From: JBFMFH01 sp040752275
Lineage (GTDB): Bacteria > Acidobacteriota > Vicinamibacteria > Vicinamibacterales > JAKQTR01
Reading direction: 5' to 3'
Assembly: GCA_040752275.1 (NCBI GenBank)
Contig: JBFMFH010000042.1
Span: 1-39,607 of the forward strand
DNA: 39,607 nucleotides
In this document: piece after piece, positions 25,360 through 32,434 of the stretch
How the letters are laid out: each line of letters begins with the position of its first letter
Position numbering within the stretch: the first letter of the stretch is position 1
The notes under the pieces: model-generated
Told to the model about the DNA's origin: nothing
The model's database searches: none
What the model saw: only the letters and a program-made list of their open reading frames with translations
Program-made: the position numbers and the translations under genes

Positions 25360-26331
25360 TCAGGCGTTGCGCGGATCAACGCTCCGGCCGTGCGCTCGTC
25401 GAGGCCGAGGATGATCGAGGAACCACCGATAGGTGGCTTCGATGCCGTCCCTGAGCGCGATACTGTGGCGCCAGCCGAGTTGGTGCAGGCGCGAGACGTC
25501 GAGCAGCTTTCTCGGCATCCCGTCCGGCTTGGACGTGTCAAACACGAGCCGGGCGTCTGGAAACACGACGCCGCGGACCATCTCGGCGAGGTCCCGGATG
25601 CTCAGGTCTTCCCCGGTCCCCACATTGATGGGTTCCGGCGCCTCGTAGTGCCGCATGAGGAACACGCACGCGTCTGCCAGATCGTCGACGTGAAGGAACT
25701 CGCGTCTCGGCGATCCGCTGCCCCAGATGACAACATTCCGCTCGCCGGCCTGCCTGGCCCCGTGGAACTTGCGAATCAGTGCCGGGATGACATGTGAGCT
25801 GTCGGTCTCGAAGTCGTCATTCGGCCCGTAGAGATTGGTCGGCATGGCCGAGATGAAGTTGCTGCCGTACTGCCGCCGGTAGGACTGGCACATCTTGATT
25901 CCCGCGATCTTCGCGACGGCGTAGGGCTCGTTGGTCCACTCGAGGGGACCGGTCAGGAGACAGTCCTCCGTGATCGGCTGGCGGGACTCGCGCGGGTAGA
26001 TGCACGAGCTGCCAAGATACAGCACCTTCCGCACGCCGCAGAGATGCGCCGCGTGCAGCACGTTCGCGTGGATCATCAGGTTGTCGTAGATGAACTCGGC
26101 CGGTCGCGTGGAGTTGGCCAGGATGCCCCCGACGGTGCCGGCGACCACGAGGACGAACTCCGGTCTGTTCGCGCGAAACCACGCGTTCACAGACGCCTGA
26201 TCGCGCAGGTCCAGTTGGCTGCGGGACGCGGCCAGCACGTGGCCGAATCCCTCCCGCCTCAGTCGGCGCATGATGGCGGATCCCACCAGTCCCGTGTGGC
26301 CGGCGACGTAGATCGGGGAGTCGAGGTTCAA
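25360..26331 (-). CDS. fcl: GDP-L-fucose synthase-like SDR (GDP-4-keto-6-deoxysugar epimerase/reductase)
   Basis: 323 residues from TTG 26331, preceded by GGAGG with a 4-nt spacer; ATG 26349 is an in-frame alternative without such a site. The sequence follows Fcl/WcaG: IYVAGHTGLVGSAIMRRL, LDLRDQASV, AGTVGGILAN, YLGSSCIYPRE, the YAVAK catalytic pair, MPTNLYGPNDDF, SSHVIPALIRKFH and WGSGSPRREFLHVDDLA. These enzymes epimerise C3/C5 and reduce C4 of GDP-4-keto-6-deoxyhexoses; related proteins act on GDP-heptoses (DmhB/MlghC type) or on colitose (ColC). No GDP-mannose 4,6-dehydratase is in the window. A convergent GT2 lies on its 3' side. Confidence 0.88.
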   Translation of the reverse strand: MNLDSPIYVAGHTGLVGSAIMRRLRREGFGHVLAASRSQLDLRDQASVNAWFRANRPEFVLVVAGTVGGILANSTRPAEFIYDNLMIHANVLHAAHLCGVRKVLYLGSSCIYPRESRQPITEDCLLTGPLEWTNEPYAVAKIAGIKMCQSYRRQYGSNFISAMPTNLYGPNDDFETDSSHVIPALIRKFHGARQAGERNVVIWGSGSPRREFLHVDDLADACVFLMRHYEAPEPINVGTGEDLSIRDLAEMVRGVVFPDARLVFDTSKPDGMPRKLLDVSRLHQLGWRHSIALRDGIEATYRWFLDHPRPRRAHGRSVDPRNA

Positions 26332-26501
26332 TGTTCCTCCGACTGGCATCCAGGTGCATGTTACCCGATCGCTCACGTCCCGCCGCCGGGCGGATGCGGC
26401 ACGTGGCGAGGGGTGCGGCACCCGGTCTGCACCGCGTTGTCGGCCGGAAGGTGTACGATAGGGGCAGCCGGCAGGCAAGGGGCCGGTCTTTTCGTTCTCG
26501 C
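26332..26501. promoter_or_regulatory. divergent intergenic region between fcl-like and the PNPT fusion gene
   Basis: 170 nt containing the GGAGG ribosome-binding site of the minus-strand gene (26336-26340) and a small GGGTG/CACCC hairpin (26411-26423). A TACGAT -10-like hexamer lies about 50 nt before the plus-strand ATG, but no well-spaced -35 element was found. No coding sequence is supported here. Confidence 0.4.
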
Positions 26502-28286
26502 ATGACTGCCCTGGCTGCCTTCATCATTGCCTTCGCGGCATCCGCCGGAACCGGCGCGCTGGTTCGCCGCGTGGCCCTGTCGCACGGCGCGGTCGTGCCG
26601 GCGCGGGCCGAACGCTGGCACCGGCAGCCGACGCCCACGTTCGGTGGGATTGCCATCGCCACCGGGACCCTTGGCGTGACCGTCGGACTGGTGCTGTGGT
26701 ACCAGAGCGATGCTGCCGTGCCCACCGCCCTGCTGGTGGCCGCGGCGGCGGCCGTGATGTTCGTGGTGGGCCTCATCGACGATCAGTTGCCGTTGATGCC
26801 GCTCGCCAAGCTGCTGGCGGCGCTGGCCACAGGCGCGTTCCTCCTGTTCGGTCTCGCGGCCGCTTCTCACGTCAACCTGAACTGGTGGGCTACGGTCCTG
26901 GCCGTCATCTGGTTCGCCGGCATCGTGCACGCCTTCAACCTGCTCGACAATATGGACGGTCTGGCGGGTGGCGTGGCGCTCATTTCCGGCCTCTGTCTCG
27001 CGCTCGTCTACAGCGGAGATCTCCCAGCGTTGTTGATGGCGGTCCTCATGGCCTATGCGGGAGGCGTCGCGGGTTTTCTCGTGTGGAACGTCAGGCCAGC
27101 CCGTCTCTTCATGGGCGATTGCGGCAGCCTGCTGCTGGGCGCGGTCGTGGCCGGGACCTCCCTGGCTCTATTGCACAGGCCGGCCGCGTCTTTCGGCCTC
27201 GACGGTCTGATTCTCTGCCTGATTCTCGTCGTGCCGCTGTTCGACACGTCGTTCGTCCTGGTGCTGCGCCGCCTCGCCGGACGTCCAGCCAGCCGGGGCG
27301 GGACGGATCATCTCTCGCACCGGCTCGTGTCGGTGGGGCTGTCCGAGCGGTCGGCCGTGTCGGCGCTGTACGTCCTGGCGCTCGCCGGCGGCGGCTGTGC
27401 GTACGCGGTCCGCGCGGGCGGCGTGTCCTCGGCGCCGCTCGGTGTGCTGTTCGTCACCGGAGTCCTCCTGCTCGGCATCTACCTCGCCCGCGTGCCCGCG
27501 TATGCCGGTGAGGACTTCCGGGCGCTTCAGAAGTCCACCTACGCGCCGTTCCTGAAGGACATCACGTTCCGGTGGCACGCGCTCGAGATGCTCCTGGACG
27601 TCATCCTGATCTCGGTCGTGTACTACCTCTCGTACCGGCTTCGGTTCGAAGACGAGCGCCTGGAGGTGTTCATCTTCTCGTTCACGAACTCGCTGCCCGT
27701 CGTCCTGGGCTGCAAGCTCGTCGCGCTCCACGTCTCCGGCGCCTATTCACCCATGTGGGGCACCTTCAGCGTCCGGGATCTGTTCACAATCGTGCGTGGC
27801 GTCCTGATGGGATCGGTCGCGTCCGTGCTAGCCGCCGCCTATCTGTACCGTTTCGAACGCTTCTCGCGCGGGGTTTTCATCATCGACGCAGCCCTGCTCA
27901 TCCTTGTGCTTGTTGCGGCGCGCGGGTCCTTCCGGGTGCTCGGGGAGGCGGTACTGAGCCGGAGCGCCCGCGGCCGGCGCGTGCTCATCTACGGCGCGGG
28001 ATCTGGCGGCCAGTTGCTCGTCCGCGAGATGCAGGCGAACGCCGAGTGGGCCATGCGGCCGGTAGCCTTCCTGGACGACGACCCGGTCAAGCTCGGCCGC
28101 AGGCTGCTGGGCGTACCGGTCAAGGGTGGGTCGGAGGGCATCGAAGACCTCATCAGGCGACACCGGGTGGAGGAGGTGGTGCTGAGCACCTCGAAGATCC
28201 ACCCCGACAAGGAACGACTCGTCCGTGACACGTGCAGCCGATTGGGTCTTCGGGTCAGACGTTTCCGTCTCGTGATCTCCGAATGA
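26502..28286 (+). CDS. WecA/MraY-type phosphoglycosyltransferase fused to a PglF/FlaA1-type N-terminal membrane-Rossmann region
   Basis: 594 residues from ATG 26502. Residues 1 to about 335 are a polyprenyl-phosphate N-acetylhexosamine-1-phosphate transferase: RQPTPTFGGIAI at 41-52, GLIDD at 90-94, NLLDNMDGLAGG at 146-157, FMGDCGSLLLG at 203-213 and GGTDHLSHRL at 266-275. A second module begins at about 345 (YAPFLKDITFRWH), with roughly four membrane helices to 475, then a Rossmann domain (LIYGAGSGGQLLVREM at 495-510, AFLDDDP, GVPVKGG, EVVLSTSK). This matches the N-terminal half of PglF/WbpM/CapD dehydratases, but the protein ends at 594 where their SDR catalytic domain would begin. It probably starts glycan assembly on undecaprenyl phosphate; the second module may be regulatory. 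It is translationally coupled to the GT4 downstream. Confidence 0.87.
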   Translation: MTALAAFIIAFAASAGTGALVRRVALSHGAVVPARAERWHRQPTPTFGGIAIATGTLGVTVGLVLWYQSDAAVPTALLVAAAAAVMFVVGLIDDQLPLMPLAKLLAALATGAFLLFGLAAASHVNLNWWATVLAVIWFAGIVHAFNLLDNMDGLAGGVALISGLCLALVYSGDLPALLMAVLMAYAGGVAGFLVWNVRPARLFMGDCGSLLLGAVVAGTSLALLHRPAASFGLDGLILCLILVVPLFDTSFVLVLRRLAGRPASRGGTDHLSHRLVSVGLSERSAVSALYVLALAGGGCAYAVRAGGVSSAPLGVLFVTGVLLLGIYLARVPAYAGEDFRALQKSTYAPFLKDITFRWHALEMLLDVILISVVYYLSYRLRFEDERLEVFIFSFTNSLPVVLGCKLVALHVSGAYSPMWGTFSVRDLFTIVRGVLMGSVASVLAAAYLYRFERFSRGVFIIDAALLILVLVAARGSFRVLGEAVLSRSARGRRVLIYGAGSGGQLLVREMQANAEWAMRPVAFLDDDPVKLGRRLLGVPVKGGSEGIEDLIRRHRVEEVVLSTSKIHPDKERLVRDTCSRLGLRVRRFRLVISE

Positions 28287-29494
28287 CTGATCCGCCAGGC
28301 TCGATTCGCGTCGGCTTCGACGCGGGCGCGTTGGCCTTTCCCGCCGGGGGGGTCAGACGCTACGTCCGCGAACTGTACTCGGCGCTTCCGGCCGCAGCGT
28401 CCGAGGCGGCGGTCCGTCTGGAGTTCGTCGGCGTCGGCGCGCCTTCCTCCGACGCTCTGCCCCCATCCACCTGCCGCGGACCGGGCGTATTGCCTCTGCC
28501 CACGAACCTGGCCCGCGCCGCCGTTTCCGTGCCGCTGGCTGTTCGGCGGGCCCGTGTCGATCTGTTCCACGCGCCAGCCTATACGGCGCCCCTCTTCGGT
28601 TGCACGCCGGTCGTGCTGACGATCCACGACGTCAGCTACGCCCGGCGTCCCGACTTCTACCCACACGGTTCGGGGCCGATGCGGCAGTGGTTCTATCGGC
28701 GAAGCGCGTGGTCGGCGGTTCGTATCATCACGGACTCCGATTTTTCGCGGCGGGAGATTGTGGCCGCCTACGGCATTCCGGCTTCGCGTATCGTCGCCGT
28801 GCCCCTGGGCGTGGGTGCGGCGTTCAGGCCGGCCGAGCCCGATGGCCGAGCGCCCCCCGGCGGCATAGGCCCGGCTTCGAGCCTTGGCACGCGGCTGCCC
28901 GCCGGCGTTCGCGCGCCGTTCTTCTTGCACGTCGGCGACCTACACGCGCGGCGAAACCTCGAGGTGGCGGCGCGAGCGGTGCTCAGGGCCATCCACGGCC
29001 ACGTCCACCCCGATCCCCAACTGGTGTGCGCCGGGACCGACCGGGGCAGTGCGGCTTCGCTCCGCGCCGTATTCGAGGCAGCCGGCCGCCCAGACGGTTT
29101 GTGCTTGACGGGATCGGTCTCCGAACCCGAACTGCTCGCGCTCTACCAGGGCGCGACGGCGCTTGTGTACCCGTCGATGTACGAAGGATTCGGGCTTCCT
29201 GTACTGGAAGCCATGGCGTGCGGCCTGCCGGTCGTCGCCGCCCGGGCCGGCTCCCTGCCGGAGGTGTTGGGAAGCACGGGGATTCTCGTGCGTCCGGATG
29301 ACGAAGGCGGGTTTGCGGATGCGTTGGGTCTCCTGCTGGAAAGACCGGATCGCCGCGCCGAGTTGCGGGATTCCGGGATCCGCCGCGCCGCCGAGTTCAC
29401 CTGGTCGCGAACCGCTCGCGCCACCCTGTCCGTGTTCCTGGCATGCCTGGTGCACAGCGGCACCACAGGCGAGGTGGAGCGCTGTGAACGCTGA
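28283..29494 (+). CDS. glycosyltransferase family 4
   Basis: 403 residues; ATG 28283 overlaps the previous gene's TGA (ATGA). It opens with IRVGFDAGALAFPAGGVRRYVREL, spanning a Gly-rich acceptor-side loop. LFHAPAYTAPLF, LTIHDVSYARRPDFY, IITDSDFSRREI and VPLGVGAAFRP match the mannosyl/rhamnosyl GT4 pattern. The GT-B donor motif is YEGFGLPVLEAMACGLPVV, with two Glu seven apart. The C-terminus ends in a short hydrophobic and charged tail. It likely adds an early residue to the polyprenyl-linked sugar made by the upstream transferase. The exact donor is unknown. Confidence 0.9.
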   Translation: MTDPPGSIRVGFDAGALAFPAGGVRRYVRELYSALPAAASEAAVRLEFVGVGAPSSDALPPSTCRGPGVLPLPTNLARAAVSVPLAVRRARVDLFHAPAYTAPLFGCTPVVLTIHDVSYARRPDFYPHGSGPMRQWFYRRSAWSAVRIITDSDFSRREIVAAYGIPASRIVAVPLGVGAAFRPAEPDGRAPPGGIGPASSLGTRLPAGVRAPFFLHVGDLHARRNLEVAARAVLRAIHGHVHPDPQLVCAGTDRGSAASLRAVFEAAGRPDGLCLTGSVSEPELLALYQGATALVYPSMYEGFGLPVLEAMACGLPVVAARAGSLPEVLGSTGILVRPDDEGGFADALGLLLERPDRRAELRDSGIRRAAEFTWSRTARATLSVFLACLVHSGTTGEVERCER

Positions 29495-29506
29495 GGTCAG
29501 GACGAC

Positions 29507-30544
29507 ATGATCCCTGGGCTGGCGCCGGAAGGATTCTCGCCCGAGGTCTCGGTCGTCATCGTCAATCTCAACGGCCGGCGGTGGCTGGGTCCCTGTCTGG
29601 CGGCAGTCGCTGCTCAGAAGGGCCCGACCGTGGAAGTCATTGTCGTTGACAACGCCTCAGTCGACGGTTCGGCGGCGTTCATCGGCCGGCAGTTCCCCTG
29701 GGTGCGGGTAGTCGCCCTCGAGAGAAATCTCGGCTTCGCCGGGGGCAACAATGCCGGCGCCCGCATCGCCAGCGGACGGTTCCTGGCCTTCCTCAACAAC
29801 GACACCGTGGCGGACCCAGATTGGCTCCGATCCTTGCACGGCGCCCTCGAGGCCAATCCCCAGGCGGGGCTCGCGACATCGCGGATCGTCTACGCGCGCG
29901 ACCCGGGTGTGCTCGACAGTGCCGGGGATGGGTACACGCGCGCCGGCGGCGCCTTCAAGCGTGGTCACGGCGAGCCCGAGATCAACTACCACGACGCGGG
30001 AGAGGTGTTCGGGGCGTGCGGTGCTGCGTTCATGATCAGGAAGGAGCTCTTCGAAGAGCTGGGAGGATTCGACGAGGACTTCTTTCTCGTCTACGAAGAC
30101 GTCGACCTCTCGTACCGGGCGCAGTTGCTCGACCACCGTTGTGTCTACGTGCCGGAGGCCTTGGTCATCCATTCAGGCAGTGCGACACTGGGCACGGCAA
30201 GCGCCCTGGCCGTCTTCCACGGCCAGCGGAATCTCGAATGGGTCTACGTCAAGAACACGCCGTGGCAGCTCCTGCTTCGAACCTTCCCTGGACATGTCGT
30301 CTATGTCGCTGCAGCGGCTCTGCATTTCGGCCGTTCCGGGCACTTCATCCCGTACCTGCGAGCGAAGTGGGCCGCCCTCAGGGGGCTGCCCGGGGTGCTC
30401 GTGAAGCGGCGTGTCGCGCAGCGATCCCGGCGAGCCCGTCTCGGCGTTCTCTGGGGCTTGATGGAGCGACGTTGGCTCAGCCTGAAATGGCGCGAGAAGC
30501 GTTTCGACAGACGTGCCGCGGGCAGCCGCGGCGGCGGCCCCTGA
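29507..30544 (+). CDS. glycosyltransferase family 2
   Basis: 345 codons, 12 nt after the GT4 gene, with AGGAC 5 nt before the ATG. GT-A domain: VSVVIVNLNGRRWLGPCL, VVDNASVDGSAAF, NLGFAGGNNAGARIA and FLNNDTVAD. GACGAAFMIRKELF and YEDVDLSYRAQL correspond to acceptor and catalytic positions. A membrane-associating segment follows (about 260-285, LLLRTFPGHVVYVAAAAL) with a very basic C-terminus. It belongs to the WbbL/rhamnosyltransferase-like branch of GT2. As the last gene of the three-gene plus operon it converges on the transaldolase gene with a 29-nt gap. Confidence 0.9.
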   Translation: MIPGLAPEGFSPEVSVVIVNLNGRRWLGPCLAAVAAQKGPTVEVIVVDNASVDGSAAFIGRQFPWVRVVALERNLGFAGGNNAGARIASGRFLAFLNNDTVADPDWLRSLHGALEANPQAGLATSRIVYARDPGVLDSAGDGYTRAGGAFKRGHGEPEINYHDAGEVFGACGAAFMIRKELFEELGGFDEDFFLVYEDVDLSYRAQLLDHRCVYVPEALVIHSGSATLGTASALAVFHGQRNLEWVYVKNTPWQLLLRTFPGHVVYVAAAALHFGRSGHFIPYLRAKWAALRGLPGVLVKRRVAQRSRRARLGVLWGLMERRWLSLKWREKRFDRRAAGSRGGGP

Positions 30545-30573
30545 CACGCCTGCGGGCGGACGATAGGGACGAA

Positions 30574-31302
30574 CTACAACCGGAAGCCTGCGCGCTGCGC
30601 GTCCTCGTAGAACATCTTCACGGTGTCGAGCGAGAAGTCATCGAGGTCGCGGCCGACGAGCGGCAGTTTCTTCAGGATGTCGGCGGTGACCGTGATGATG
30701 TGGCAGCCAATGGCGTCCGCCTGGAAGATGTTGAGGAGTTCGCGCGGGCTGGCCCAGATGAGTTCGGCGGACGGGGCCTGACCGAGGATCTCGACGGCGG
30801 TGGCCATCAGCGGAACGGGATCCCGGCCGGTATCCGCCACCCGGCCGGCAAACACGGACACGCAGGAGGGAACCCCTCCTTCCAGACACTCCGCGACATG
30901 GCGGACCTGGTCGAGCGACAGCAGCGCCGTGATGTTGAGCTTGATCCCGGCATGACTCAGGCGTCTGACCAGGTCGTAAGCCGGCTCACGTCGCGTGTTG
31001 GTGACGGGGATCTTCACGTAGACGTTGGCGCCCCAGCGGGCTATTTCCCTGGCCTGCCGCTCCATCTCATCGAATTCGTCAGAGAACACCTCGAATGAAA
31101 TCGGGCGGTCGGGAACGGACTCGAGGACCTGCCTGGCAAAGGCGCGGTAGTCGCGGATCCCGGCCATGTGCATGAGCGTGGGATTCGTGGTGAACCCCTT
31201 GATGTAAGGCTTGGCGTACAGCTCCTTCATGCCTGCCAGGTCGGCGCCGTCACCGAAGATCTTGACCCGCAGGCTGGTCACATCCGGCGTCATGTCTGTC
31301 AC
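30574..31302 (-). CDS. transaldolase (TalC/FSA-like family)
   Basis: 242 residues from GTG 31302, which overlaps the GmhB-like stop (GTGA) and has GGGGA about 7 nt upstream; ATG 31293 is the alternative. The barrel opens with VKIFGDGADLAGMKELY and KGFTTNPTLMH, where TNP is conserved. The Schiff-base Lys is K97 in NVYVKIPVTN. NITALLSLDQV and SVFAGRVADTGRD fit the family. Transaldolases make sedoheptulose 7-phosphate from fructose 6-phosphate and erythrose 4-phosphate. Co-location with gmhA- and gmhB-like genes suggests a dedicated supply of the heptose precursor, which is inference. Fructose-6-phosphate aldolase activity cannot be excluded. Confidence 0.88.
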   Translation of the reverse strand: MTDMTPDVTSLRVKIFGDGADLAGMKELYAKPYIKGFTTNPTLMHMAGIRDYRAFARQVLESVPDRPISFEVFSDEFDEMERQAREIARWGANVYVKIPVTNTRREPAYDLVRRLSHAGIKLNITALLSLDQVRHVAECLEGGVPSCVSVFAGRVADTGRDPVPLMATAVEILGQAPSAELIWASPRELLNIFQADAIGCHIITVTADILKKLPLVGRDLDDFSLDTVKMFYEDAQRAGFRL

Positions 31303-31856
31303 GATCCGGTCCCCATGGTCGACAGCACCCACGCCGCTGCATCCTCGAACGATGTCACGACGGCGTCTGGCTCCGATTGCAGCGCTTCATTGTAGTGCCG
31401 GTCGATGAACACCGTCCGGCATCCTGCCGTGCGCCCGGCTTCGATGTCTCTCCAGCGGTCGCCAATCATGAAACTGGCGGCGAGATCGATGCCGTGCCGT
31501 CGCGCGGCGTCGATCACCATGCCGGCCTTCGGCTTTCGACACTGGCAGTCCGTCCGATCGTCATGGGGACAGACGAGCACCTCGTCGATCGGCAACGCCT
31601 CGACCAGCCGAGCGTGGATCTCATCGACAGTTGCCTGTGTGAGCGTGCCCTTCGCCACGTCCGGCTGGTTCGTCACCACAATCAGCAGGCAGCCGGCGGC
31701 ACGGAGGGCGCCCAGGCCTTCCCGCACGCCAGGCAGGATCTCGAGCTCCTGGGCCGTAGCCGGGGGATGGGGCTTGCCGTTCCGGACGACCGCGCGGTTC
31801 AGCGTGCCATCGCGATCGAGGAAGACCGCCCGCCGCGTCAGCGCGCTGATTCCCAC
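31299..31856 (-). CDS. gmhB: GmhB-like D-glycero-D-manno-heptose 1,7-bisphosphate 7-phosphatase
   Basis: 185 residues from GTG 31856, which overlaps the SIS-gene stop by 19 nt. HAD motif I is FLDRDGTLN, motif II is VVTNQPDV, a zinc loop is CPHDDRTDCQCRKP with the Cys-His pattern of GmhB, and motif IV is IGDRWRDIEAG. Length and loop match GmhB rather than HisB alone. It removes the C7 phosphate of heptose 1,7-bisphosphate. Coupling to the GmhA-like and transaldolase genes gives three adjacent steps of the manno-heptose route. The frame is open upstream of 31856, but that portion lies in the SIS gene. Confidence 0.9.
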   Translation of the reverse strand: MGISALTRRAVFLDRDGTLNRAVVRNGKPHPPATAQELEILPGVREGLGALRAAGCLLIVVTNQPDVAKGTLTQATVDEIHARLVEALPIDEVLVCPHDDRTDCQCRKPKAGMVIDAARRHGIDLAASFMIGDRWRDIEAGRTAGCRTVFIDRHYNEALQSEPDAVVTSFEDAAAWVLSTMGTGS

Positions 31857-32434
31857 TTGGTCTCGGCTGTCTTCAACGCAGGGTGGGACACGAGAAGATG
31901 CCACACCACGGCTTGGAATGCTTCGGTGTGAGGCGTGATCGTGTCAGGATTCACGGTCGGCACGATGACACACGCATCCGCCGCTCGCGCGGTATACCCC
32001 CCGTCGCGTCCGACGACGCCGACGATCCTGGCGCCCGCCGAGCGCGCGTACTCGAGCGCGCGGACCAGGTTCGGGCTGATGTTCCTCTCGAGGCTGCCGC
32101 CGCCGACCGAGAGGACGAACACCGCGTCGGCCGGGCGGAGCCGGCTGCCTTTCAACCATTCCGCGAAGGTGGTCTCCCAGCCTTCGTCGTTGGTGCGCGC
32201 CGTCAACTCGGCAACGTTGTCCGTCGGGGTGTAGGCTTCGAGGCCGCAGATCTTCCGGAAGTCGTTGACGGCGTGCGAACAGTTGGCCGCACTTCCGCCG
32301 ACACCGAGAAAGAAGACCCGGCCGCCGTTCGCGCGCACATCCGCCAGGAGTCGCGCGAGACGCTCGATGACACCGGCGTCCAGAGCGGCGAGGATGCGAG
32401 CGGCCTCAGCGAGGTGCTGTTGTGCGTAGGTCAT
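31838..32434 (-). CDS. gmhA: GmhA-like SIS-domain sedoheptulose 7-phosphate isomerase
   Basis: 198 residues; ATG 32434 has GAGG with a 4-nt spacer. One SIS domain: VFFLGVGGSAANCSHAVNDF, VAELTARTNDEGWE, VFVLSVGGGSLERNISPNLV and VGVVGRDGGYTA. ITPHTEAFQAVVWHLLV carries the conserved C-terminal acidic and His residues of GmhA. It would convert sedoheptulose 7-phosphate to D-glycero-D-manno-heptose 7-phosphate, the HddA substrate. It overlaps the upstream membrane-protein gene by 29 nt and the GmhB-like gene by 19 nt. Other SIS phosphosugar isomerases are possible, but the neighbours favour GmhA. Confidence 0.87.
   Translation of the reverse strand: MTYAQQHLAEAARILAALDAGVIERLARLLADVRANGGRVFFLGVGGSAANCSHAVNDFRKICGLEAYTPTDNVAELTARTNDEGWETTFAEWLKGSRLRPADAVFVLSVGGGSLERNISPNLVRALEYARSAGARIVGVVGRDGGYTARAADACVIVPTVNPDTITPHTEAFQAVVWHLLVSHPALKTAETKWESAR

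Noticed and set aside
29821..31098. Plus-strand open frame running across the end of the GT2 and the transaldolase gene
   Set aside because: It is frame-shifted relative to the GT2 and antisense to transaldolase; both real proteins have intact family motifs.
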